From NCBI GenBank assembly GCA_900552325.1, contig URZG01000008.1:1-23301 (forward strand): DNA of 23,301 nucleotides. The letters run 5' to 3'. Below, in pieces: positions 1 through 7,627 of the stretch. A program made the translations under genes and the position numbers. The notes beneath the pieces were generated by a model. It did not search any database. It had not been told where the DNA came from and saw only the letters and a program-made list of their open reading frames with translations. This DNA is from an uncultured Porphyromonadaceae bacterium. Lineage in GTDB: Bacteria; Bacteroidota; Bacteroidia; Bacteroidales; Muribaculaceae. Each line of letters begins with the position of its first letter. The stretch's first letter is position 1.

Positions 1-686
1 TCAGTCTGGCCGATGAACTTTCGCCAGATTATGAGGTTATCACGCACCGTAACACGCCTGACTATCACCTCTCGATGGCAAAGATGTGCGATGCCAGAAC
101 GTCATATATCAGCTCGTTCAGGCAGCACGTGATGCTGGGAGCATTCATAGACATATTCCCTATCGACGGTTGTCCGGGCCGTACAGACGAGGAACGTATA
201 TCTTTCTTTAACAGCTATCTTAAACTGCGACATGCAGGCGAAGCTATAGGAAACTGGTTCCGCTTTCGGGATATCTTATCGGCTGTATATCGTAGAAAAT
301 GGGATGAAGTCCTCGACCAGTTGAGGAGCCATGCATATCATCTCTTGGGAAAGAAGAATGATATATTCACAAAGTGCGACAATATATTAAAGGCCAACCG
401 ATTCGATGAGTCGGAATATGTAGCATACTTCAGCACTTGGCGTGGCCCGACGGTAATATCGCCAAGAGAGTGGTTCGAAGATTATTTCTATGCCGCGTTC
501 GAGAACTTTCAGATAAGATTACCAAAAGGGATAGATCAGTATCTCACGCAAGGATACGGGGATTATATGACGCCTCCCCCCCCGGAAGCAATCAAAGACG
601 ATGTCCATGGTTATGCATATCTGAATCTCGAAAAGCGCGTATCATGGCATGACGCCAAAAGAGAATATAAACGAGGAATGAAATGA
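1..686 (+). CDS. LicD family phosphotransferase, 5' end cut by window edge
   Basis: The frame is open from base 3, before the first internal ATG, so the start lies upstream of the window. LicD/fukutin-type proteins transfer a phospho-alcohol (such as phosphocholine or phosphoribitol) from a nucleotide-activated donor to a glycan. The visible part has the family pattern: a motif around M-A-K-M-C-D-A-R-T, then G-A-F-I-D-I-F-P-I-D-G with the paired aspartates near the N-terminal third, and a C-terminal Y-G-D-Y-M-T-P-P-P-P segment. Its stop codon overlaps the next start as ATGA, so it belongs to the same operon. No licA/B/C-like choline genes are in the window, so the transferred group is unknown. 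A run of eight C at 576-583 lies inside the Pro stretch, and the frame continues correctly through it. The family call is firm and the substrate is not known. Confidence 0.85.
   Translation, partial: SLADELSPDYEVITHRNTPDYHLSMAKMCDARTSYISSFRQHVMLGAFIDIFPIDGCPGRTDEERISFFNSYLKLRHAGEAIGNWFRFRDILSAVYRRKWDEVLDQLRSHAYHLLGKKNDIFTKCDNILKANRFDESEYVAYFSTWRGPTVISPREWFEDYFYAAFENFQIRLPKGIDQYLTQGYGDYMTPPPPEAIKDDVHGYAYLNLEKRVSWHDAKREYKRGMK
576..583 (+). repeat. C8 homopolymer inside licD
   Basis: Eight consecutive C encode the four-proline stretch of the LicD C-terminal motif. The frame is correct in this copy. A change of one base would truncate or alter the last ~35 residues. Confidence 0.9.
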
Positions 687-2186
687 CAGATTTCGACAAA
701 TACATTCTTTATCCCTTTCTCGGCAATATCGCCAAATCGGCTGACCGGAATGCCTTTTGCATCAACGGGAAATTCTATACTTACAGGGAATTCGGCCGGG
801 CTGTCTCGAGGATTCAGCTCTCTGTGGCCGAAGCCGGTTCAAACAGCCGGAATGTGGGTCTTGTAATCAACGACGATCTTGAGACTTACGCCTCGATTTT
901 CGCCTTATGGCTTGAGGGGGGGTAGTTACGTGCCTCTCCATCCCGGCTGGCCGCCGGAGCGATGCCGCGATATCGCCGTGCAGTCGGGTATGGATCTCAT
1001 TCTCGACTCCTCGGAAAGGACCCGTTATGACGGAAATGTTCTTCACACTTCCTCGCTTCCGGATACCGGAGAACTGCCCCGGTATCTTTGCGAGCATGCC
1101 TCCGATGACGACCTTGCATATATCCTGTTTACATCAGAGAGCACCGGCAAACCCAAGGGGGTGCAGATTTCACGCGGTAATGTCGGAGCGTTCATGCATG
1201 CTTTCTGGCAGACTGGCATAAAGATTGACGGCGACGACCGCTGTCTGCAATGTTTTGACCTGACTTTCGATGTGTCGGTGCAGTCTTTTCTGGTTCCGTT
1301 GACAAAGGGTGCATGCTGCTATACCATTCCTCACGGCCAAATCAAATATATTTACGCCAGCGGGCTGATTGAAGACCACCGGCTCACTTTCGGGGCAATG
1401 GCTCCTTCGATGATCAGATTCCTCAGGCCATATTTCGATGAGATAGATATGAGTAGTCTGAAAACCTGTATATTCACGGCGGAGGCATCGCCGCTTGACC
1501 TTGTCGAGGAGTGGATGAAAGTGGCACCCGATGCTGAGATTTATGATTTTTACGGTCCTACCGAGGCTACGATATATTGCACTTATTACAAATTATCGAA
1601 GACAGGTGCGAACAAGACCCTAAACGGAGTGGTCTCAATCGGAAAGCCGATGGCCGATGTCGACGCCATAATAGTCGGTCCGGATGATAATATCGTTCCG
1701 CCGGGAGAAAAAGGAGAACTGTGCGTGGCCGGCCCGCAAGTGACCTGCGGCTACCTCAACAATCCTCAGAAAAACGCCGAAGCGTTTATGTTCAAGGATA
1801 TTAACGGCCGCAGGTTGAGGTTCTACCGCACGGGCGACCTCTGTTTCCGGGATGAGAACGGCGATATAATGTATTCCGGGCGCCTTGACCATCAGGCCAA
1901 AATACAAGGCTACCGTGTGGAGATGGGTGAAATCGAGTTCCATGCCCGCGAGTTTCTCGGAGGCACAAATGTGGTGTGCATCGCCTTTGATAATGCCGGA
2001 GGGCTTACCGAGATCGCGATGTTCATAGAGTCGGAGGAGTCTGACACCTCCGCGCTGCTGGATTATATGAAATCAAAGATGCCCCACTACATGATTCCGG
2101 GCCGGATATATTTTGAGCCGACATTCCCCCTTAACGGAAACGCAAAAACCGATAAAGTAGTTCTGAAATCCAAAATAAAGATCTGA
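683..2186 (+). pseudogene. Stand-alone amino acid adenylation enzyme (AMP-binding, DltA-like), frameshifted
   Basis: This is an ANL-superfamily adenylating enzyme of about 500 residues when the frames are joined. Such enzymes activate a carboxylate, often an amino acid, as acyl-AMP and load it onto a carrier protein; the intact ACP at 2834 is the obvious partner. The first frame (683-925) stops at TAG just after a run of seven G; the second frame carries on to 2186. With six G the joined sequence reads L-E-G-G-S-Y-V-P-L-H-P, as expected for the family. The core motifs are present in order: A3 (Y-I-L-F-T-S-E-S-T-G-K-P-K-G), A5 (Y-G-P-T-E), A6, A7 (Y-R-T-G-D-L), A8 (G-R-L-D-H-Q-A-K-I-Q-G-Y-R-V) and A10 with its lysine (N-A-K-T-D-K). 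The A3 loop has Glu where Gly is normal. No carrier domain is fused. It could be phase-off rather than dead; a homopolymer sequencing error is also possible. Confidence 0.85.
916..922 (+). repeat. G7 homopolymer at the frameshift of the adenylation gene
   Basis: Seven G are followed directly by TAG in the upstream frame. Removing one G would restore the full adenylation reading frame, so this tract is where the break occurs and a candidate slippage site. Confidence 0.85.
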
Positions 2187-2822
2187 TTGCGCATGCTGCT
2201 GATTTCACGCATTACAAGGAAAATCAATCATTATCTCGAGAACAGACGATTCAGGAATATCGCACCGGGATGCAGTGTGCCTCCCGGCATTACGGTATCA
2301 AACAGGGATAATCTCGTGATGATGGAAGGAGTCACCCTCGAACCTGGAACAGTGATTCTCAACGTCCACGCCAAGTTCGTTATGGGCAGGTATTCCGGAG
2401 CCGGTCCGAATCTCACTGTTATTGCGGGGAACCATTTGTCCGTACCCGGCAAATTCCTCCTGTGTGTTACCGACAGCGATAAAAAAGCGCTCGACCCCGA
2501 AGGGCTTTAGGACCGTGACGTGATTCTTGAGGAAGATGTCTGGATTGGAGCGAATGTGGTGCTTCTCAACGGAGTAAAAATTGGCCGTGGCGCTGTCATT
2601 GCTGCGGGTACGGTGTGTCGGGGGAAAATCCCTCCCTATGCCATAGTGGCCGGAAACCCGGCAAAAGTCGTCGGGTTCAGGTTCACCCCTGAACAGACTC
2701 TGGAACATGAAGCCATGCTCTATCCCGAAAGCGAAAGGCTTCAAGCCGTCACACTTGATAAGAATTACAAGAAATATTACCTCGATAGGATTAAAGAGAT
2801 AAACCAATATTGCAGGATATAA
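2187..2822 (+). pseudogene. Hexapeptide-repeat O-acyltransferase interrupted by in-frame TAG
   Basis: Left-handed beta-helix acetyltransferase of the Maa/WcaF/CatB-like group, which O- or N-acylates sugars from acetyl-CoA. Both halves are in one frame, separated by TAG at 2508-2510. The C-terminal half has the strongest signature: E-D-V-W-I-G-A-N-V-V-L-L-N-G-V-K-I-G, then A-G-T-V, then I-P-P-Y-A-I-V-A-G-N-P-A-K-V-V-G. The N-terminal half shows degenerate hexapeptide turns. Joined length is about 211 residues, normal for the family. It could start at TTG 2187, right after the upstream stop, or more likely at ATG 2193. A GTG at 2520 could in principle restart translation after the stop, but I see no ribosome binding site. 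The TAG falls where relatives usually have a variable residue before the D-V-x-I-x-x-D-V-W-I-G motif; a single CAG-to-TAG change is one simple explanation. Confidence 0.8.
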
Positions 2823-2833
2823 TAGATTCAGCT

Positions 2834-3079
2834 ATGATGACAACCCAAGAGATTTTAGACAAGCTCGACCCCATATTTCAGGAAGTGTTCAACGACAGCG
2901 ATCTGGCTGTTGACCTCGACCTCACCTCCGATGATATTGACGACTGGAGCAGTCTGTCGCAAACCCTTCTGCTCACGGAAATAGAGTCCGCTTTCGACAT
3001 CCGCTTCAAGCTCCGTGAAATCGCCACAATGAACAGCGTGCGCAACATAGTGGCCATCATCGAATCAAAACTTCAATGA
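2834..3079 (+). CDS. Acyl carrier protein (phosphopantetheine attachment)
   Basis: An 81-residue acidic ACP/PCP-type carrier. The attachment serine is Ser40 in W-S-S-L-S-Q; the usual D-S-L is here S-S-L. Helix III and the C-terminal segment (I-E-S-A-F-D-I-R-F-K and N-S-V-R-N-I-V-A-I-I) match stand-alone carriers found in polysaccharide loci. I chose ATG 2834 rather than TTG 2810, because 2810 would overlap the upstream gene and add a tail unlike the family. It probably carries the group activated by the adenylation enzyme at 683 and hands it to one of the adjacent acyltransferases. Its stop overlaps the next ATG (ATGA at 3076-3079), giving translational coupling. It is the only undamaged member of its four-gene module. 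Confidence 0.85.
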   Translation: MMTTQEILDKLDPIFQEVFNDSDLAVDLDLTSDDIDDWSSLSQTLLLTEIESAFDIRFKLREIATMNSVRNIVAIIESKLQ

Positions 3080-4056
3080 ACTCGGCAGCACAGATCAAGA
3101 ACACGAATAGCCGCAACACGACCATCGATGCTATCAAGGCTATAGCGGCGATAAACGTCGTATTTCTTCATTATAATCATGTAGGCGGAGGTGTTGGATA
3201 GGCTTACAGCAGGATTATATTTAACTTCACTACTTTTGCCGTTCCTTTCTTCTTCATGGTGACAGGTTATTATATGATTCCCCTTATTCAGAAGGAGAGA
3301 GGGAAATCCTACCTGTTGAAGATTCTTGGGATGGCGTTATGCAGCACTGCTTTCTATTTTGTATTCAATCTGCTGATGGCTACGGATAGTCATGAGTGGT
3401 TTATAAGCCATTACACACCCGGTACGATGTTTACATGGCTCACCGGGCAGGATGATCCCGCCGGATTCCATCTATGGTATTTCTATTGTCTGCTTTGGTC
3501 TTTTGTCATTGCCTATGCGGTTGTGAAATATTCCGGCGCCAAGTTGCTGTATCTGATCGCCGGGTTACTGGTAATATACCACTTTACCGGAATCAACTGG
3601 TTCAGATGCTATACTGCGAGTCTTCCGGCCATGGCGGCTGGTGTGTTTCTTTTCAAGAACAAGGATAGGATAAAAAGCCTGTCCGGCAACGCGGTGATGC
3701 TATGTATGGCATTTATAATAATGTTTATGGGAATTGATGCCTATTATCAGTTATTTACCTCCGAAATCTTTTATGAGGGGCATATTTTGGCTCTTTGCCT
3801 TTTCGTTTTTGCTATCAGCCATCCGTCTGTCAATGGATTGGAGGGGTTGGCTCACATCGGCCTGAAATACTCCGCATATATCTACATATTTCATGTGGCT
3901 GTAAACAATGTCCTGGCGAGTTTTATTGAGTTCGATACGGTTATGCTCCAGGTTGTGAGGCCGTTTATGGTGTTTAGCCTGGCTCTGATGCTGTCAATGT
4001 CATACGTATACATGAAAGATAATTTGCGGATCAGGAAGAGATTATGGAACATATAA
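3076..4056 (+). pseudogene. AT3 family membrane acyltransferase interrupted by in-frame TAG
   Basis: Acyltransferase-3 family integral membrane protein (OafA/WecH-like), which usually moves an acyl group onto a sugar at the membrane. Reading from ATG 3076, the N-terminus has the typical T-I-D-A-I-K-A-I-A-A-I-N-V-V-F-L-H-Y segment with the conserved His. Codon 42 is TAG (3199-3201), after which the same frame continues with the family motif F-A-V-P-F-F-F-M-V-T-G-Y-Y. About eight to ten hydrophobic segments follow, to a normal total of about 326 codons. An ATG at 3256 could give a product lacking the first helix and the His. The upstream ATGA overlap with the ACP supports 3076 as the original start. 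Only the one interruption is seen and the rest is well conserved, so the loss is recent if real. Confidence 0.85.
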
Positions 4057-4664
4057 AAATAGAGCGCGGTGGCACGTCTGTCGTAATACCGGTCCCGCAA
4101 AGCTATTCCGATGTGGCGACGCTGATAAAAAGCGACTGTTTCCGGAACTCGGGGGAAACGCTTCCGGTTTTTAAAATCTGGCTTCGCACATTGTTTTTCG
4201 GAGGCGCCACGTATGTTCTGTTCTGGTACAGGGTAGCGTCTTACAGGAAAGGGTGGCTGCGTTTGTTCGCCGAGTTCATGCGCAAACGTGGGGTAGTCAA
4301 ATATGGCTTACAGATTTCCAGCCGGACAAGGATAGGCTATGGGTTTCTCATACAACACAGTTTCGGGACTATTGTAAATCCTGATACTGTTATCGGCAAT
4401 AATGTGACTCTCATGCAATTTATAAACATAGGCACATCAAACGGGAAAGCCGCTCTTATAGGCGACTGCACCAACATATTTCCGATGAGCTGCATAGTGA
4501 ACGATGTTGTGATCGGAAAGAATGTCACCATCGGTTCCGGCTCGGTGGTGACTAAGGATATCCCTGATAATGCCACTGCCGTAGGCACACCAGCCAGGGT
4601 TATCAACTTTAACAATCCAGCAAAATATATCGGTCACAAATGGCCCGTGCCTGAAATCGATTGA
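4044..4664 (+). CDS. Serine acetyltransferase-like hexapeptide O-acetyltransferase
   Basis: A 206-residue left-handed beta-helix acetyltransferase of the CysE/SAT-like (LbH_SAT) type common in capsule loci. After an alpha-helical N-terminus of about 90 residues come hexapeptide turns (I-G-Y-G-F-L-I-Q-H-S-F-G-T-I-V-N, then T-V-I-G-N-N-V-T, then V-V-I-G-K-N-V-T-I-G-S-G-S-V-V-T). It ends in the closing loop A-V-G-T-P-A-R-V-I. His in the I-Q-H segment is the expected catalytic residue. The start overlaps the upstream AT3 stop by 13 bases, and the stop forms TGATG with the next gene. In this context it probably acetylates a sugar rather than making cysteine precursors. Unlike the two acyltransferases before it, it is intact. 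Confidence 0.85.
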   Translation: MEHIKIERGGTSVVIPVPQSYSDVATLIKSDCFRNSGETLPVFKIWLRTLFFGGATYVLFWYRVASYRKGWLRLFAEFMRKRGVVKYGLQISSRTRIGYGFLIQHSFGTIVNPDTVIGNNVTLMQFINIGTSNGKAALIGDCTNIFPMSCIVNDVVIGKNVTIGSGSVVTKDIPDNATAVGTPARVINFNNPAKYIGHKWPVPEID

Positions 4665-5869
4665 TGAAGCCCCGTATATTCATAGCGATTCATTACCTTG
4701 AGATCGGCGGCGCAGAAAGCTCACTGATCGGATTGCTTGAGGCATTGGACCCGGAGAAGGTTGAGATTGACCTTTTTGTCTATGCCCATCATGGCCTTTT
4801 CATGAAAGCCATACCTGAATATGTCAACCTCTTGCCTGAAAATAAAGCATGGGCTATGTTTGAAGAGCCTTTGACAAAAGTCCTGTCCCGGGGATATTTC
4901 AGAATGGCATTGGCGCGCCTTGCTGCCCGGAAGAGGGTCAAACAGTTTTACAGAAAGCACAACTCAGAGCGGGAGCACCTTGCGATTTTCAGCTATCTCG
5001 GGCAGGAGGTAGCGAAGGTTGTGCCAACTCCCCGCCTGGAGGGAGAGTATGATCTTGCAATATCCTATCTTAATCCGCATGATTTTGTCCTGACGCATGT
5101 ACGGGCCAGAAAGAAAATATGCTGGATCCACACTGATTACAGTCGCATTTCCATTGACAGCGAGGCCGAACTGCCCGTATGGGGCGCTTATGACCGTATC
5201 GTTTCCATCAGTCCTGATGTGACGTCCTCTTTCCTTTCTGTATTCCCTTCTCTCAAGGGCAAGATTCTTGAATGCGAGAATATCCTTCCTGTGAAATATA
5301 TTCTTTCACGGGCAGAGGAAGACTGCGAGGAGGTCAGGCGCATTATGACCGGCGAGGTGGTGAACCTTTGCTCTATCGGCCGAATCAGCTACGCTAAGAA
5401 CTATGACAATATCCCTTACATCGCAAGGAAAGTCAAGGATCTCGGGCTTAAGTTCAGATGGATTATTGTCGGCCCGGGGGATCATGATGATATCGATGCC
5501 CTGTCACGTCGGCTCGGGGTGGATGTGCAGGTGAGGTTTGTCGGGCCTTCCGAGAATCCTTACGCATGGCTCAAAGCCTGTGATATCTATGTACACCCAT
5601 CGCGATTCGAGGGGAAGAGCATTGTGGTGCGTGAAGCACAGGTGCTGTGTAAACCGGTGATTATTACTGAGTATCCTACAGCAGCAAGCCAGGTGTGTGA
5701 CGGAGTTGACGGAGTGATATGTCCCCTTGACAACGACCTGATTGCCCGTGGTATAGCAGAACTGGCGACTGACAGCTCTAAAAGAGAAAAATTGACGGAA
5801 TATCTGCGTAATCATGATTATGCGGGTGTCGATGAGGTTAATAAGATTTATGAACTGATCAATGTCTGA
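4664..5869 (+). CDS. Glycosyltransferase family 4
   Basis: A 401-residue GT-B enzyme that adds a sugar from a nucleotide-sugar donor to the lipid-linked repeat unit on the cytoplasmic face. The N-terminal acceptor domain has the glycine motif H-Y-L-E-I-G-G-A-E-S-S-L. The C-terminal donor domain has S-I-G-R-I-S-Y-A-K-N-Y-D-N, then the E-x7-E type region R-F-E-G-K-S-I-V-V-R-E-A-Q-V-L-C-K-P-V-I. A start at ATG 4664 overlaps the upstream stop (TGATG). This is better than the TTG one codon earlier. It overlaps the next gene by 8 bases. Donor and linkage cannot be read from the sequence. Confidence 0.88.
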   Translation: MKPRIFIAIHYLEIGGAESSLIGLLEALDPEKVEIDLFVYAHHGLFMKAIPEYVNLLPENKAWAMFEEPLTKVLSRGYFRMALARLAARKRVKQFYRKHNSEREHLAIFSYLGQEVAKVVPTPRLEGEYDLAISYLNPHDFVLTHVRARKKICWIHTDYSRISIDSEAELPVWGAYDRIVSISPDVTSSFLSVFPSLKGKILECENILPVKYILSRAEEDCEEVRRIMTGEVVNLCSIGRISYAKNYDNIPYIARKVKDLGLKFRWIIVGPGDHDDIDALSRRLGVDVQVRFVGPSENPYAWLKACDIYVHPSRFEGKSIVVREAQVLCKPVIITEYPTAASQVCDGVDGVICPLDNDLIARGIAELATDSSKREKLTEYLRNHDYAGVDEVNKIYELINV

Positions 5870-6851
5870 GCGTATTCTTTATTATGATTATATCAGGATA
5901 ACGGCGATGTTGCTGGTAGTGGCATGCCATTGTTTTGGTGACACTGAGGCTACTTCGCCCGCTGTTATTTCTTTGCTGAGCTATATTGAAATGCCATGTA
6001 TAGGCCTCTTCTTAGCCGTGTCGGGAGCGTTGCTCCTCCCGGTGACATTGCCAACTGAAAAATTTCTTGGCAAGAGGCTTAATAAGGTGGTCTTCCCTAC
6101 GCTGTTCTGGTCAATAGTCTATATGCTTCTCGGCGGTACTTTCACCATCGGCAATCTCGTCGGGGTGGCTTTCCGTCCGGTCGGTTCCGGAATACTATGG
6201 TTTATGTACACGATCATCGGGCTGTACTTTATCAGTCCCGTAATAAGTCCCTGGCTCGCAGCCTCTTCGAAAAGAACAATAGGAATATACCTTTTGCTTT
6301 GGGCTGCATCGCTATGTTTCCCGATTGTCGGCAATTGGATTGAAATACGTCAGGGGCCTACGGGTATGTTCTACTATCTTTCGGGATATGCGGGCTTTTT
6401 TGTCCTGGGCTACTATCTGAAAAGGTTCGGTATCTCATTTAAGCTCTCAGCGGTTCTGTATGTAGTTGCTTTGATTGCCATGATTGTCGTCAAGCTGTTC
6501 GCACCATATCTGGAACTGTGCGACGGACTATGGTATCTCTCGATTTTCTGTGCGGTAAGCGTAGTCTTTTATTGGAACACATTGAAATTCCTTGCCGGTA
6601 AGACCAATGCTTCCGGATCGTGGGCAAAAAAGGTCGGACTGGTTTCAAATCTGGTTTTCGGAGTGTACTTCGTACACATCGGAATTGTAAAATATGTTAT
6701 CAATGAATCGTTTATAAATTTGGGGGGATACTTGACGGGCTATTTTGCAAGAATAGCGGCAGTTTTTATTATCGCATTGTTCATCAGCTATATCATTAGT
6801 TTGCTTCCGTTCGGCGACTATTTGATTGGATTCAGGCAGAAACGAAAATAA
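5862..6851 (+). CDS. AT3 family membrane acyltransferase
   Basis: An intact acyltransferase-3 family membrane protein of 329 residues, likely to O-acylate a sugar of the polysaccharide. The N-terminus has the family pattern Y-Y-D-Y-I-R-I-T-A-M-L-L-V-V-A-C-H-C with the conserved His, and around 10 hydrophobic segments follow. The G-I-L-W-F-M-Y-T-I-I-G-L-Y motif in the middle is typical of this subgroup. Its start overlaps the preceding GT4 by 8 bases. It is the only undamaged one of three AT3 genes in the locus, the others being the interrupted copy at 3076 and the remnant at 12869. The acyl group is unknown. Confidence 0.87.
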   Translation: MSERILYYDYIRITAMLLVVACHCFGDTEATSPAVISLLSYIEMPCIGLFLAVSGALLLPVTLPTEKFLGKRLNKVVFPTLFWSIVYMLLGGTFTIGNLVGVAFRPVGSGILWFMYTIIGLYFISPVISPWLAASSKRTIGIYLLLWAASLCFPIVGNWIEIRQGPTGMFYYLSGYAGFFVLGYYLKRFGISFKLSAVLYVVALIAMIVVKLFAPYLELCDGLWYLSIFCAVSVVFYWNTLKFLAGKTNASGSWAKKVGLVSNLVFGVYFVHIGIVKYVINESFINLGGYLTGYFARIAAVFIIALFISYIISLLPFGDYLIGFRQKRK

Positions 6852-6880
6852 ACCTCAATTAAGATTAGTTCCTTGACTTT

Positions 6881-7627
6881 ATGATACCCAAAATAATCCA
6901 TTACTGCTGGCTCAGCGGCGACCCCATTCCCGACAATCTTCAGAAATGGATGAAAAGCTGGAAGGATAAACTGCCAGACTGGGAATTCCGGCTCTGGGAC
7001 AAGTCCCGTTTTGACATCAATAGCGTAAAATGGGTACAACAGGCCTACGAGGCTGGCAAGTATGCGTTTGCCGCCGATTATATACGCCAGTATGCTGTCT
7101 ATACCTGCGGCGGATTCTACATGGATATGGATATCGAAGTTGTCAGAAATTTTGACAACCTCCTTCACCGCCGGTATGTGCTTGGCGCTGAGACAGATTA
7201 TGGCGTAGAGGCTGGAGTATTCGGTGCCGAGCAGGGTAGCCCCGTTATCAAAGAATGTCTTGACTGGTACAAAGGGAGAGAGTTCGTCGACAGGAATGGT
7301 AACCTTAACATGCATGGATGCCCTATTGTGATGATGGAGGCCATCTCCAGAAAATTTGAAGTCAGGATTTCTTCCGAGTATGTTGATGACGAACGGATAG
7401 TCTGTCTTTTGCCAAGAGACTTCCTTACTGCGAAATCATCAGAGACCGGCATTGTTACAAAAACCGGCAACACTATAACCATTCACCATTTTGCAGGCAG
7501 CTGGCTCGCACTGTCTCCGTGGAGCAAAGTAAGGCACCGGTTAAAAACAATAGCCGGACGGCTTCTGGGCGAACGGTTCATAGAACAGGTCAATAGAATA
7601 ATGCATAAGGAATCTCTTCACAAATGA
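6881..7627 (+). CDS. GT32-type glycosyltransferase (Och1-like, DXD)
   Basis: A 248-residue sugar transferase of the Gly_transf_sug/GT32 family, GT-A fold. It opens with I-P-K-I-I-H-Y-C-W, the hallmark N-terminus. It carries the donor-binding stretch Y-A-F-A-A-D-Y-I-R and the metal-binding DXD motif in G-G-F-Y-M-D-M-D-I-E. A C-terminal H-H-F-A-G-S-W motif is also typical. It is separated by 29 bases from the AT3 gene, one of the few gaps in this operon, and joined by ATGA to the polymerase gene downstream. It should transfer a hexose or similar sugar to the growing repeat unit; the donor is unknown. Confidence 0.9.
   Translation: MIPKIIHYCWLSGDPIPDNLQKWMKSWKDKLPDWEFRLWDKSRFDINSVKWVQQAYEAGKYAFAADYIRQYAVYTCGGFYMDMDIEVVRNFDNLLHRRYVLGAETDYGVEAGVFGAEQGSPVIKECLDWYKGREFVDRNGNLNMHGCPIVMMEAISRKFEVRISSEYVDDERIVCLLPRDFLTAKSSETGIVTKTGNTITIHHFAGSWLALSPWSKVRHRLKTIAGRLLGERFIEQVNRIMHKESLHK

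Noticed and set aside
1..4056. Genome-wide reassignment of TAG to a sense codon
   Set aside because: TAG ends intact, full-length genes at 14422-14424, 19313-19315 and 23088-23090, so it acts as a stop in this genome. Local suppression is left open in the findings.
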